Source of the DNA: Thermohalobaculum sp963721105
Lineage (GTDB): Bacteria; Pseudomonadota; Alphaproteobacteria; Rhodobacterales; Rhodobacteraceae
Assembly: GCA_963721105.1 (NCBI GenBank)
Contig: CAVRHY010000017.1
Location: 186,001-250,000, forward strand
DNA: 64,000 bases
Reading direction: 5' to 3'
Shown here: piece by piece, positions 44,222 through 55,341 of the stretch
Layout of the letters: each line of letters starts with the position of its first letter
Position numbering within the stretch: the stretch's first letter is position 1
Translations under genes and position numbers: made by a program
Notes under the pieces: model-generated
Seen by the model: the letters and a program-made list of their open reading frames with translations, nothing else
What the model was told of the DNA's origin: nothing
Databases searched by the model: none

Positions 44222-45265
44222 ATGTCGATTAAACCCCAATGTCGCCGGCGCGGCGCGGTCGCGCTGCTGCTGGCCGGCGTCGCCGCCGGCGGCCTGCTGG
44301 CCGGCTCGCCCCTCGGCGCCCCGGCGGCGCAGGCGCAGTCGGCCTGGAACGGCGGGTCCTCGCCCGAGGATCTGCGCTACCGGCTGGACACGCTGGACGC
44401 CGAGCTGGCCGACCTCCGGGCGCGGCTGGGCGGCGCCCGGGTCTCGCCAGCGGCCGGCGGCGCGGCCGGCGCGCTGTCGAACTCGAACGTGACGCAGCTC
44501 GAGGGCGAGGTTCGCCGGCTGACGGCCTCGGTCGAGGAGATGCAGAACGAGATCCGCCGCATCGGCGAGGAGGCCGCGCGGCGCTTCTCGGACATCGAGT
44601 TCCGCCTGACCGAGCTGGAAGGCGGGGATGTCGGCAGCCTCGAGCCGGTGCCGCCGCTCGGCGGCGCCGCGTCGCCGGTCGCGCCGGCCCCGCCTGAGAA
44701 CACCGTGCCGGAGCCGGTCCGGGCGCCGACGGCGCGGCCGTCGCAATCGACGGGGGCCGGTGGCCAGTCGCCTGTCAGTCCGCCGGCATCCGGCATCGTC
44801 CAGGGCCCGTCCGGGCAGGGCGGCTTTGCCGGCGTCGCGGTGCCGCTGCCGGGCCAGTCGGGGCAGCAGGTCGCCTCGGTCGCAGAGCAGGGCAGTCTGG
44901 ACCGCGCCGTGCAGGACGTGCGCCAGGGCCGCTTCGACCAGGCCGACGAGCGGCTGCGCAAGTTCCTGAAGCAGAACCCGACCAGCCCGCTGACCTCCGA
45001 GGCATGGTACTGGCTGGGCGAGAGCCAGTTCGTGCGCGGCAACCACGCGGAGGCGGCGCGCAGCTTCCTGAACGGTTACAACGCCGATCAGGCCGGGCCG
45101 CGCGCGCCTCACAACCTCTATCGGCTGGGCGTGACGTTGGGACGGCTGGGCCAGACCAACGAGGCCTGCCTGACGCTCCGCGAGGTGCGCACCCGGTTCC
45201 CCGATGCGCCCGACGGCATCGTCGAGCAGGCCGACGCGGAGGCCGACGCGCTGGCCTGTGGCTGA
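44222..45265 (+). CDS. cpoB: Cell division coordinator CpoB (YbgF)
   Basis: Periplasmic Tol-associated protein, 347 residues, coordinating outer-membrane constriction with peptidoglycan synthesis. Signal peptide ending APAAQA; N-terminal coiled-coil trimerisation region (LRYRLDTLDAELADLRARLG; LTASVEEMQNEIRRIGEEA); a Pro/Gly-rich linker; and C-terminal TPRs beginning AVQDVRQGRFDQADERLRKF with WYWLGESQFVRGNHAEAA. GGAGAGCAGG precedes the ATG. It overlaps tilS by 8 nt. Confidence 0.92.
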   Translation: MSIKPQCRRRGAVALLLAGVAAGGLLAGSPLGAPAAQAQSAWNGGSSPEDLRYRLDTLDAELADLRARLGGARVSPAAGGAAGALSNSNVTQLEGEVRRLTASVEEMQNEIRRIGEEAARRFSDIEFRLTELEGGDVGSLEPVPPLGGAASPVAPAPPENTVPEPVRAPTARPSQSTGAGGQSPVSPPASGIVQGPSGQGGFAGVAVPLPGQSGQQVASVAEQGSLDRAVQDVRQGRFDQADERLRKFLKQNPTSPLTSEAWYWLGESQFVRGNHAEAARSFLNGYNADQAGPRAPHNLYRLGVTLGRLGQTNEACLTLREVRTRFPDAPDGIVEQADAEADALACG

Positions 45266-46637
45266 GGCAGACTCCGGAAACAGCACGCGGGATCCGGCCG
45301 CCCGGGTCCTGGCGGGACTCGACCGGCTGGCGCCCGAGGGTCGGCTGGGCGTCGCCGTCTCGGGGGGCGGCGACTCGATGGCCTTGCTGGCCTTCGCGGT
45401 CGACTGGGCCCGGCGCCGCGGGCGAGAGGCCCACGCCGTCACGGTCGACCATGCGCTGCGCTCCGGCAGTGCCGGCGAGGCGGCCTTCGTCGCGGCGCAC
45501 TGCGCGCGCGTCGGTGTCGCGCACCGGACGCTGCGCGCCGGCCCGATGCCGCCCGGCAACCTGCCTGCGGCGGCGCGCGAGGCGCGCTATGGCCTGATCG
45601 CCGGGTGGGCGCGCGGCGAGCGGATCGCCGGCGTCGCTCTGGGCCACACGATGGACGACCAGGCCGAGACGCTGCTGATGCGGCTGGCGCGTGGCGCGGG
45701 CGTCGAGGGGCTGTCGGGCATGGCTGCGCGGCGCGATTGGCAGGGCATCGCCTGGCTGCGGCCGATGCTGGGCATCAGGCGCGCGGCGCTGCGCGACTGG
45801 CTGCAGGTGCGCGGCATCCCCTGGATCGACGACCCGACGAACGAGGAAGACGCCTATGACCGGGTGAAGGCGCGCCGGGCACTGGTTGCGCTGGAGCCAC
45901 TGGGCATCAGCGTTGAGGGGTTGGCCGAGACCGTACGGACGCTGGCGCGCCAGCGCCACGTGCTGGCGCGCGCGGCGGCCGAGATCGAGGCCGCCGCCGT
46001 CCGGTGGGGCGCCTATGGCGAGGCGCGCCTGGCGCTGGAGCCGCTGCGCGAGACCGAGCGTGACACGGCGTTGCGGGTCTTTGCCGAGACGCTGGTTCGC
46101 GCCGCCGGGCGCGCGCAGCGGCCGCGCTTCCGCTCGGTCGAGCCGGCGCTGTCGGCTCTGATCGGCGGCAAGGGGCGCGCGCTGACGCTGGGCGGGTGCC
46201 TCGTGGTGCCGGACCTCGAGGGCGGCAGCCTGCTGGTATGCCGCGAGCCCTCTGCCGCCGCCGCGCCCGTGCCGCTGCGCCCGCCGGGGCTGGTCTGGGA
46301 CGGCCGCTGGCGGATCGCCATGCCGGCGGGCGTGGCCGAGGAGCCGGGCGGCGGGTCGCTGACGATCGGCGCGCTGGGCCAGGCGGGATGCGACTGCCTG
46401 GGCCGGGCCGCGCGCGCGGGCGCCTGGCAGCCGCCCGAGGGCTGGGCGGCTGCGCCCCGCCCGGTGCGCGAGACGGTGCCGGCCGTCTATGCCGCCACCG
46501 GCGGAGGGCCGGGCGGGCCGGGCGAGAGCGGCGCCCTGCTGGCCGTCCCGGCGGCGGGCTTCCTCGCGCCGGGGGCGCCGACCGGGCTGGCCGCTGTCGA
46601 GGCGACGCCGCTGCGGTCCCGGGATGCGGTCCTGTGA
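45258..46637 (+). CDS. tilS: tRNA(Ile)-lysidine synthetase TilS
   Basis: ATP-dependent enzyme that makes lysidine at C34 of tRNA-Ile (CAU). The PP-loop SGGGDSMALLAFAVDWA is present near residue 35, followed by TVDHALRSGSAGEAAFV, LGHTMDDQAETLLMRLARG, and the N-type domain segment RPMLGIRRAALRDWLQ / GIPWIDDPTNEEDAYDRVKAR. About 459 residues; the C-terminal domain is Gly/Ala/Pro-rich and less conserved. I use GTG 45258, inside the cpoB end, rather than an ATG-like codon further upstream inside cpoB. Confidence 0.92.
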   Translation: MAEADSGNSTRDPAARVLAGLDRLAPEGRLGVAVSGGGDSMALLAFAVDWARRRGREAHAVTVDHALRSGSAGEAAFVAAHCARVGVAHRTLRAGPMPPGNLPAAAREARYGLIAGWARGERIAGVALGHTMDDQAETLLMRLARGAGVEGLSGMAARRDWQGIAWLRPMLGIRRAALRDWLQVRGIPWIDDPTNEEDAYDRVKARRALVALEPLGISVEGLAETVRTLARQRHVLARAAAEIEAAAVRWGAYGEARLALEPLRETERDTALRVFAETLVRAAGRAQRPRFRSVEPALSALIGGKGRALTLGGCLVVPDLEGGSLLVCREPSAAAAPVPLRPPGLVWDGRWRIAMPAGVAEEPGGGSLTIGALGQAGCDCLGRAARAGAWQPPEGWAAAPRPVRETVPAVYAATGGGPGGPGESGALLAVPAAGFLAPGAPTGLAAVEATPLRSRDAVL

Positions 46638-46745
46638 CCGGACGGCGGGATGCAGCGCCGGGATGGGTCCCCCGTGACCGGCCCCCGGGTATGCGGCACC
46701 GTGACGGGCCCCGTGGGCTGCCCCCGTGACCGGGCCCCCGAGGCG
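46634..46745. repeat. GTGACCGG-type degenerate direct repeats upstream of ftsH
   Basis: Four units beginning GTGACCGG or GTGACGGG followed by a C-rich and G-rich half occur at 46634, 46674, 46701 and 46726 (spacing 40, 27 and 25 nt), starting at the tilS stop. They sit in the 255-bp gap before ftsH, whose promoter probably lies downstream of them (ATGAATACCCTATCTAGG near 46826). Meaning unknown. Confidence 0.5.
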
Positions 46746-46892
46746 CCTTCCGATGCGGGATGCGATGCGCCCGGCAGCGGGTGCGGCGAATGACGGCGGG
46801 CATGGTCGCGGACCTTATCTCGCGCTATGAATACCCTATCTAGGAGGATGACGCGGCGCCGCCGCGCCTCCCCGCGTTGAGAGGAAAGATCA

Positions 46893-48809
<1,917 letters not shown>

Positions 48810-48830
48810 GGCGCGACCGAAGGAACGCGA

Positions 48831-48858
48831 GGCCGGGGCGGTGCGCCCCGGCCTTTTT
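48831..48858 (+). terminator. Rho-independent terminator of the tol-ftsH region
   Basis: GGCCGGGGCG-GTGC-GCCCCGGCC followed by TTTTT, 21 nt after the ftsH stop. A textbook terminator, which also argues against a start of the next gene inside it. Confidence 0.9.
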
Positions 48859-48939
48859 CGTTTGCGCGGCGCCTGCGGGCGCGGTCTTCTGACCCGGCCG
48901 GGCCGGGCCGGGGCGGGGCGCGGCGGGCAGGGAGGGCAA

Positions 48940-49980
48940 ATGGCCGGCGTCGATTGTCAGGGCGAGCCCGGCGGGCCTCGCGTCATCGTCCGCGAGTCGC
49001 CGATCCGGCTGCCCGGACCCGAGGACATCGTCGTCGACCACGCGGCGAACATCGCCTTCGTCGCCGCGCAGCGGCGGCGCAGCGGCCGGCGCCGGCTGAA
49101 GCCGCACGAGCTGCCCGGCGCGGCGCTCTACGCGCTGGACCTGGGCGCGGCCGCGCCCGTTCCGCGCCTGCTGTTCGACCAGCAGGCGGCGGACTTTCCG
49201 TTCCACACGCGCGGGATCGCCTACTTTGCCGGCGGTGGCGCGCGGCGGCTTTTCGTCATTAACATGCGGGCAGCGGACGAGCACACGGTCGAGGTCTTCG
49301 ACGTCACCGGCGAGGATTTCGGCTCGCTGGGCCTCAGCCACGTCCGCACGGTGGCGGACGCCTCGCTGGTCAGCCCGAATGACCTGGCGGCGCTGGACGC
49401 CGAGCGCTTCTACGTCGCCAACGACCACGGCGCGCTGCCGGGGGCCGGGCGATTCCTCGAGGACCTGCTGGCGCGACCTATCTCGACGCTGGTGTTCTTC
49501 GACGGCGGGGTCTGCCGGGTCGTGGCGGGCGGGCTGGCCTTTGGCAACGGCGTCGCCGTCGATCACGTGCGTCGCCGGGTCTACGTGGCGGCGACGCGCG
49601 CGCGGCGGCTGCACGTCTATGACGTCGACCCGGCCGACCCGGCGCGGCTGACCGAGCGGGCGCCGATCCCGCTGCCCGGCTGCCCGGACAACCTGGAATG
49701 GGACGAGGACGGCGCGCTCTGGATCGGCGCGCATCCCAGCCTGCCGGTGCTTGCGCTCTACCACAAGGGCCTGCGGCGGAGCGCGCCTGCGCAGGTGCTG
49801 CGCGTGCGCTTTGACGCTGCCGGCCGGGCGGAGGTCCAGGAGGTCTGGCGCGACGATGGCGGTGCCGCGATCAGCGGCGTCAGCGTCGCCGCGGTGCATG
49901 GCCGCGGCCCGGTGCGGCGTCTGCTGCTGGGCCAGGCGCTGGAGGACTTCCTGCGCGACTGCGAGCTGCGCGAGGGGTGA
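48940..49980 (+). CDS. Paraoxonase/arylesterase-like beta-propeller hydrolase
   Basis: A 346-residue six-bladed propeller related to PON1/arylesterase and SMP-30 families, calcium-dependent lactonases or esterases. Visible signatures: LPGPEDIVVDHAANIAFVAA, FHTRGIAYFAGGGARRLFVI, VSPNDLAALDAERFYVANDH (metal-ligand Asn/Asp region), AFGNGVAVDHVRRRVYVA and PLPGCPDNLEWDEDGALWIG. The ATG at 48940 follows GGAGGG and begins beyond the ftsH terminator. No signal peptide. The substrate is unknown; lactones are the family norm. Confidence 0.82.
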   Translation: MAGVDCQGEPGGPRVIVRESPIRLPGPEDIVVDHAANIAFVAAQRRRSGRRRLKPHELPGAALYALDLGAAAPVPRLLFDQQAADFPFHTRGIAYFAGGGARRLFVINMRAADEHTVEVFDVTGEDFGSLGLSHVRTVADASLVSPNDLAALDAERFYVANDHGALPGAGRFLEDLLARPISTLVFFDGGVCRVVAGGLAFGNGVAVDHVRRRVYVAATRARRLHVYDVDPADPARLTERAPIPLPGCPDNLEWDEDGALWIGAHPSLPVLALYHKGLRRSAPAQVLRVRFDAAGRAEVQEVWRDDGGAAISGVSVAAVHGRGPVRRLLLGQALEDFLRDCELREG

Positions 49981-50017
49981 GTGGCGCTCCCGGAGGGTTG
50001 TGGAACTCGTTGGGACT

Positions 50018-50091
50018 TTCGGCAATCTCTTTGGAAATCCGTTCGGCAACCTGTTCGGCAACGATCTTTTGCTAACTTGTTGCTAATGGGA
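50018..50091 (+). repeat. Intergenic GTTCGGCAAY-type repeat, copy B
   Basis: About 74 bp: TTCGGCAATC, then GTTCGGCAAC CT GTTCGGCAACG, then the tail GATCTTTTGCTAACTT and GCTAATGGGA. Same orientation and same setting as copy A (20315-20389): 37 nt after the stop of a plus-strand gene and upstream of a converging minus-strand gene (uxaA). Confidence 0.75.
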
Positions 50092-50271
50092 TGGGGTCCG
50101 GGTTGCGCCGCCGAACGGGCGCAGACCGGTGATGCCGGAGTGGTGGGTTTCACCCACGCTTCGGCTGTATGGCGCCCGGGGGCAAGTCGGGCGGTACGGT
50201 TCCGGAGGTGCGGGGGGGCCGGTTATGACGGGGCTGTGGGTTTCACCCGCCCTGCGCTGCGCCCGCGGGGC

Positions 50272-51783
50272 TTACATCACGGCGCCGATCTGCCAGGGGA
50301 CGAACTCGTAGTCGCCGAGGCCCTGGGCCTCGGAGAACGAGCGTTCGCCCGAGGCGACGGCCAGGACCTTCGCGTAGATCTCGCGGCCGACCTCTTCCAG
50401 CGTGGCCTCGCCGGTCAGGATGCGGCCGGCGTCGATGTCCATGTCCTCGGACATCTTGCGGGCGAGCTCGGAGTTGGTCGCGATCTTGATCGTCGGCGCC
50501 GGCTTGGAGCCGAAGGCGCTGCCGCGGCCGGTCGTGAAGACCACCATGTTGCAGCCCGAGGCGATCTGGCCGGTGACGCTGGCCGGGTCGTAGCCGGGGC
50601 TGTCCATGAAGGCGAAGCCGGGTTTCGTGACCGGCTCGCCGTACTTGTAGACGCCGGTCAGCGGCGAGGTGCCGCCCTTGGCCGCCGCGCCCAGCGACTT
50701 TTCCAGGATCGTCGTCAGCCCGCCCTGCTTGTTGCCGGGGCTGGGGTTGTTGTCCATCGAGCCCTTGTTGCGGGCGGTGTAGTCCTCCCACCACTCGATC
50801 AGGCCGACGAGCTTGTCGCCGACCTTGCGGTCGACGGCGCGGCGCGTCAGCAGGTGCTCGGCGCCGTAGATCTCGGGCGTCTCGGCCAGCACCGTGGCGG
50901 CGCCCTGCGCGACCAGCAGGTCTGACGCGAAGCCGAGCGCCGGGTTGGCCGTGATGCCGGACCAGGCGTCGGAGCCGCCGCACTGGAGCGCCAGCTTGAT
51001 CTCGGAGGCGGGGCAGGGCTCGCGCCGGAACTCGTTGGCAAGCGGCAGCATGTCGGCGACGCGCTGGATGCCGACCTCGATGGTGCGGCGGAGCCCGGCG
51101 ACGTTCTGGATGTTCATCGCGTCGAAGAGCGGCCCCTTCTGGATGCCGTGCGCTTCCAGCAGCCAGTCGATCTGGTTCATCTCGCAGCCGAGGCCGACCA
51201 TGACGACGCCGGCGCAGTTCGGGTGCCGCGCATAGCCCCACATGACGCGCTGCAGCGCCTCGAACCCGTCGCCGTTGCCCGCCATGCCGCAGCCGGTGCC
51301 GTGCACGAAGGCGACGACGCCATCGACGTTGGGGTAGGGGGCCAGCACCTCGGGCGTGAAGTGCGCGGCGATCTTGCGCGCCGCGGTCGCCGAGCAGTTC
51401 ACCGAGGTCAGGACCGCGATGTAGTTCCGCGTGCCGACGGCGCCGCTGGCCCGGCGAAAGCCCATGAACGTGTCGCGCGCGTCCTCGGGCACCATCTCGA
51501 CGGGGCGCAGGTCCGTCGAGAACTCGTAGTCATGCGCCGTGCCGCGAAACTCGACGTTCTGCGTGTGGACGTGCTCGCCGGGCGCGATGTCGGCGGCGGC
51601 GTAGCCGATGATCTGGTTGTACTTCACGACCTTCTCGCCCGTCGCGATGGCGCGGGTCGCGATCTTGTGCCCGCGCGGGATCAGGCCGGCGGTGGTGACG
51701 CCCTCGACCGCCTGGCCCGCCTGCATCGGGCGGACGGCGGTGACGACGTTGTCGGCGGGGTCGAGGCGGACGAAATCGGCCAT
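50272..51783 (-). CDS. UxaA-family altronate/galactarate-type dehydratase
   Basis: A 503-residue hydro-lyase of the UxaA/GarD family, which dehydrates sugar acids such as D-altronate. The N-terminal SAF domain spans ~10-95 (GLIPRGHKIATRAIATGEKV; IAPGEHVHTQNVEF). The catalytic part begins GFRRASGAVGTRNYIAVLTS and has FVHGTGCGMAGNGDGFEAL, LALQCGGSDAWSGITANPAL and GCNMVVFTTGRGSAFGSKPA. It starts 6 nt after the dctM stop, so transport and dehydration are co-expressed. This pairing predicts uptake of a hexonate or related acid; the exact substrate is inferred only to that level. Confidence 0.9.
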   Translation of the reverse strand: MADFVRLDPADNVVTAVRPMQAGQAVEGVTTAGLIPRGHKIATRAIATGEKVVKYNQIIGYAAADIAPGEHVHTQNVEFRGTAHDYEFSTDLRPVEMVPEDARDTFMGFRRASGAVGTRNYIAVLTSVNCSATAARKIAAHFTPEVLAPYPNVDGVVAFVHGTGCGMAGNGDGFEALQRVMWGYARHPNCAGVVMVGLGCEMNQIDWLLEAHGIQKGPLFDAMNIQNVAGLRRTIEVGIQRVADMLPLANEFRREPCPASEIKLALQCGGSDAWSGITANPALGFASDLLVAQGAATVLAETPEIYGAEHLLTRRAVDRKVGDKLVGLIEWWEDYTARNKGSMDNNPSPGNKQGGLTTILEKSLGAAAKGGTSPLTGVYKYGEPVTKPGFAFMDSPGYDPASVTGQIASGCNMVVFTTGRGSAFGSKPAPTIKIATNSELARKMSEDMDIDAGRILTGEATLEEVGREIYAKVLAVASGERSFSEAQGLGDYEFVPWQIGAVM

Positions 51784-51789
51784 GCGGGC

Positions 51790-53391
51790 TCACTCGATGA
51801 AGAAGACGTGGGTCAGGTTCGGCCAGACAAGCAGCACGGTCAGCGCCACGAGCTGGATGCAGATGAACGGCAGGAAGCCGCGGAAGATGTCGGTCAGCTC
51901 GATGCCGGCGGGCGCCACCGATTTCAGGTAGAAGGCGGCCGGGCCGAAGGGCGGGCTGAGGAAGCTGACCTGCATGTTCATGCAGAAGACGACGCCGAAC
52001 CAGACCGGGATGAAGTGGGCCGGCACGCTGCCGATCCAGCCGATCTCCTCGGTCGGCAGCTGCGTGACGATCGGCAGGAAGACCGGCATGACCAGCAGGA
52101 CGATGCCGACCCAGTCCATGAAGGCGCCGAGGACCAGGAAGATGAACATCATGACGAGGATGATGCCCATCGTCGGCAGGTCGGCGCCCAGGATCAGCCC
52201 GGCGACGTAGGTCGGCCCGCCGGCGATCGTGTAGGCGCCGGCCAGCGTCGTCGCGCCGATGGTGATCCAGATGATCGTGCCCGTCGACTTGACCGTGCGC
52301 AGCAGGCTGTCGGTGATCAGCGCGACGCTCATCTCGCCGCGCAGGAGCGCGATCACCAGCACGGCGACGACGCCCATGCCGGCGGCCTCGGTGATGCCGG
52401 TGATGCCGGCATAGATCGAGCCGAGCACGACGCCGATGACGACCAGAGGCGCGATCAGCCCGCGGCTCATGCGCCAGCAGAGCATCCGCCGCTCGCGCCC
52501 CGTCACCAGGAAGATGACGACCGCGGCCACGGCGACGATGGCGGCCATCACCGCCATCTCGGCCGGGGCGACCATCAGCACCGGGTCCTGGCCCTCGGGA
52601 CGGACGGCCTGGCCCATCGCCTGGATGAAGACGGCCCGGATCAGCAGCACGCCGGCGATGGCGCCGGCGAAGCCGAGCAGCATCAGCCCGAAGAGCGCCA
52701 GCTTCTCGCGGCCGACCGGCTCGCCCTCGACGGGGTCGGGCAGGGGCGCCTGGTCGGGGTTCAGCTGGGTGCGGGCGATGATGTAGATGATGAAGAAGCT
52801 GGCCAGCATGAAGCCCGGCAGGAAGGACGCCGTGAACAGCGCCTTGATCGAGGTCTCGGTGACCAGCCCGTAGATGATCAGCACGATCGAGGGCGGGATC
52901 ATCGTGCCCAGGCTGCCGGAGGCGCAGATCGTGCCGATGGCCAGGTTCTGGTTGTAGCCGAGGCGCAGCATCTGCGGCAGCGCGATCAGGCCGAGCAGAA
53001 CGACCTCGCCGCCGATGATGCCGGACATGGCGGCCATGATGACGGCCATGATCGAGGTGACGATGGCGATGCCGCCGCGCGTGCGGTTCAGCCAGACGTT
53101 CAGGCTGTCATACATCGTCTGCGCGATGCCCGAGCGTTCCAGCAGCGCCGCCATGAAGATGAACAAGGGTATCGAGATGAGGACGTAATCCGTCATCAGT
53201 CCGTATATTCGCTGGGCCAGGATGTTCAGGACACCGGTGCCGGGCCGCGAGAACACGAGGTCCGGCCCGAACTTCAGCACCAGCACGACGGCGGCGAGGA
53301 ATCCCGAGGCGAGCCCCAGCGGCATGCCGATCGCCAGCAGGACCAGGAGCCCGACCAGGACGACGAGCGAAATGGTGCCGATGTCGGTCAT
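51790..53391 (-). CDS. dctM: TRAP transporter large permease DctM
   Basis: A 533-residue 12-plus-span membrane subunit of a tripartite ATP-independent periplasmic transporter. It begins MTDIGTISLVVLVGLLVLLA; EVVLLGLIALPQMLRLGYN and AIGTICASGSLGTMIPPSIV are DctM hallmarks, and the C-terminal half repeats the architecture (GAYTIAGGPTYVAGL, WVGIVLLVMPVFLPIV). A loop of ~100 residues between the halves makes it longer than the usual ~430, as in the YiaN-like large subfamily. It overlaps dctQ by 4 nt. Confidence 0.92.
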   Translation of the reverse strand: MTDIGTISLVVLVGLLVLLAIGMPLGLASGFLAAVVLVLKFGPDLVFSRPGTGVLNILAQRIYGLMTDYVLISIPLFIFMAALLERSGIAQTMYDSLNVWLNRTRGGIAIVTSIMAVIMAAMSGIIGGEVVLLGLIALPQMLRLGYNQNLAIGTICASGSLGTMIPPSIVLIIYGLVTETSIKALFTASFLPGFMLASFFIIYIIARTQLNPDQAPLPDPVEGEPVGREKLALFGLMLLGFAGAIAGVLLIRAVFIQAMGQAVRPEGQDPVLMVAPAEMAVMAAIVAVAAVVIFLVTGRERRMLCWRMSRGLIAPLVVIGVVLGSIYAGITGITEAAGMGVVAVLVIALLRGEMSVALITDSLLRTVKSTGTIIWITIGATTLAGAYTIAGGPTYVAGLILGADLPTMGIILVMMFIFLVLGAFMDWVGIVLLVMPVFLPIVTQLPTEEIGWIGSVPAHFIPVWFGVVFCMNMQVSFLSPPFGPAAFYLKSVAPAGIELTDIFRGFLPFICIQLVALTVLLVWPNLTHVFFIE

Positions 53392-53984
53392 CGCGGCTCA
53401 CCGTGCTGCTGGGCGGCGTCATGCATCGCCTGCTGTTTTTTCATGTGCTCGATGTCGGAGATGTCGAGCTCCTCGTAGTCGTCGTGCTCGATGCGCTCCT
53501 TGCTCCAGTCGTGGATCAGGTTCGACACCGACTGCACCGCGACCAGCACGACGATGACCAGCACGGTCGGCTTGATCGTGGCCGGGATCGGCGGGTCGAA
53601 GGCGGTGCCGAAGGTCTCCCAGCGCATGAGCTTCTCGTAGGCCTCGGTGAAGCCGCCGTAGACGACCGCGGCGGCGAAGGCGACGATCAGCACCGTCGAG
53701 ACCACGTCGCAGAGCCGCTGGGCGCTGCGGGGCATCATGTCGTAGAGGATGTAGATGCGGATATGGCTGCGCTGCTGCATGGCGTAGAGGCCGGAGAGCA
53801 GGAAGACGAAGCCCGCCATCCAGAGCGACAGCTCGTTGGCCCAGAGCGTCGGCGCCTCGAAGACGTAGCGCATGACCACCTCGTAGAACATCACCGAGAC
53901 GACCACGACGATCAGGAGCATGCAGAGGCGGCTGAGAAGCAGGCTGAACCGGTCCATGAAGCCGGTCGTTTCGTGCTCGATCAT
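53388..53984 (-). CDS. dctQ: TRAP transporter small permease DctQ
   Basis: A 198-residue four-span subunit. LLIVVVSVMFYEVVMRYVFE followed by APTLWANELSLWMAGFVFLL is the classic DctQ signature; two more spans and a charged C-terminal tail (EELDISDIEHMKKQQAMH) follow. It lies between dctP (66 nt upstream, with a hairpin in the gap) and dctM (4-nt overlap). Confidence 0.92.
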   Translation of the reverse strand: MIEHETTGFMDRFSLLLSRLCMLLIVVVVSVMFYEVVMRYVFEAPTLWANELSLWMAGFVFLLSGLYAMQQRSHIRIYILYDMMPRSAQRLCDVVSTVLIVAFAAAVVYGGFTEAYEKLMRWETFGTAFDPPIPATIKPTVLVIVVLVAVQSVSNLIHDWSKERIEHDDYEELDISDIEHMKKQQAMHDAAQQHGEPR

Positions 53985-54008
53985 CGCACCCTCGCCGGAA
54001 ATGGGGGT

Positions 54009-54033
54009 GGGCCGGGTCGCGCGGACCCGGCCC
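54009..54033. terminator. Hairpin between dctP and dctQ
   Basis: GGGCCGGGTC, a 5-nt loop, and GACCCGGCCC: perfect 10-bp arms, 18 nt beyond the dctP stop on the minus strand, with no T-run. Such intercistronic hairpins commonly let the binding protein be made in excess over the permease; that role is inferred. Confidence 0.65.
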
Positions 54034-54050
54034 GGTCACGTCGCCTCAGA

Positions 54051-55076
54051 TCACTCGGCGATCAGGCCGAGGTCCTTCATGAAGGCGAGATGGCTGTCGA
54101 CCAGGGCGCGGGCCTCGGGCGTCTTGTCGGCCCAGCCCTGCCACTGCTCCTGCGCCGCCTTGCGGAACGCCTTGCGGTCCTCGTCGGACCAGTCCCAAAG
54201 CAGGACGCCCTTGTCCTTGAGCTGGGCGGCCGCCTGGTTGTTCTTGACCTCGAAGGTCATAGCGGTCTGGAAGGCCAGCTTCTCCATCGCGACTTCCATG
54301 ACGCGCTGCAGGTCCTCGGGCATCGCCTCCCAGGCGTCCAGCCGGCAGGCCAGGTGGTCGGACGGCATCGAGTGGAAGCCGGGATAGGTCGCGTTGTTGA
54401 CGATGTCGTAGAGGCCGAGCCCGACATTGTTGGCGAGGCCGGAGGCGTCGGCGCCCTCGATGATGCCGGTCTCGAGCGCGGTGAAGATCTCGGTGAAGTC
54501 CATGACGACGGGCTTGGCGCCCAGCGACGCGAAGATCTCGGTCTCGAGCCCCGGCGGCGAGCGGAACTTCCAGTCCTTGAGATCGGCGATGCCCTTGAGC
54601 TGCTTGGACGACGCCAGGCTCTCCTGCCCGTAGATCCACCAGCCGATCAGGTGCATGTTGAACTTGTGGTAGAGGTCGTTCGCGGCGTCCTTGCCGCCGC
54701 CGAAATAGAACCATTCGTACTGCTGCCACGGCGTGTCGTAGCCGCCCATGATGTCGCCGACGAACTGGAAGGCCGGGTTCTTGCCCGTCTGGTAGGCGCC
54801 GCCGGTCATGTCGCAGTCGAGGATGCCGGTGGCGGCCGCGTCGAAGGTCTCGACCGACTTGACGACCGAGGACGAGAAGAACGGCTCGATGTCGATGCGC
54901 CCGCCCGACATCGTCTCGACGTCGTCGAAGAACTGCGCCGCCAGCTTGCCCGACGGCGTCTCGGGCGCGTAGTGCGTCTGGATCCGGAACGTGAACTCGG
55001 CCTGCGCAAAGGCCGAGCCGGCGGTCAGCGCCACCACGGCCGCGCCGAGGCTCGCCATCCTGGCAAATTGGGTCAT
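54051..55076 (-). CDS. dctP: TRAP transporter substrate-binding protein DctP
   Basis: Periplasmic receptor of the TRAP system, 341 residues. The ATG at 55076 follows GGGAGGAAAACG and opens a signal peptide with cut after GSAFA. FRIQTHYAPETPSGKLAAQF, DIEPFFSSSVVKSVETFDAA and the region LKDWKFRSPPGLETEIFASL with the conserved Arg that binds the carboxylate of ligands (about residue 165) are visible. IIEGADASGLANNVGL and PSDHLACRLDAWEAMPEDLQ fit the family. First gene of the dctPQM-uxaA operon. Confidence 0.93.
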   Translation of the reverse strand: MTQFARMASLGAAVVALTAGSAFAQAEFTFRIQTHYAPETPSGKLAAQFFDDVETMSGGRIDIEPFFSSSVVKSVETFDAAATGILDCDMTGGAYQTGKNPAFQFVGDIMGGYDTPWQQYEWFYFGGGKDAANDLYHKFNMHLIGWWIYGQESLASSKQLKGIADLKDWKFRSPPGLETEIFASLGAKPVVMDFTEIFTALETGIIEGADASGLANNVGLGLYDIVNNATYPGFHSMPSDHLACRLDAWEAMPEDLQRVMEVAMEKLAFQTAMTFEVKNNQAAAQLKDKGVLLWDWSDEDRKAFRKAAQEQWQGWADKTPEARALVDSHLAFMKDLGLIAE

Positions 55077-55341
55077 CGTTTTCCTCCCGTATTTTTTGGC
55101 GGTCCCGTCGCTCATCGTGCCTGCGGCGGGTGTCCGTCGCGAACGCTATCCCGTCCCCGTTGCGGTTTCAACGGAGATGGCCGGGCCGGCGAGTGTGCCC
55201 GGCCGGCAGCCGCTGGCAGAAGGGGCGGGCGGTCGCGGGCCGGCGGCCGGACGGCAGCGGAGGCGGGATTGCGCGTGACGCACCACGCGGGCACGGTCCC
55301 GCCGAGGGGCGCGGGGGGAGCGTCGCCGCGGGAGGTGACCG

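Noticed and set aside
48841..48939. Upstream start for the paraoxonase-like gene
   Set aside because: It would begin inside the ftsH terminator; the ATG at 48940 has GGAGGG and fits the family.
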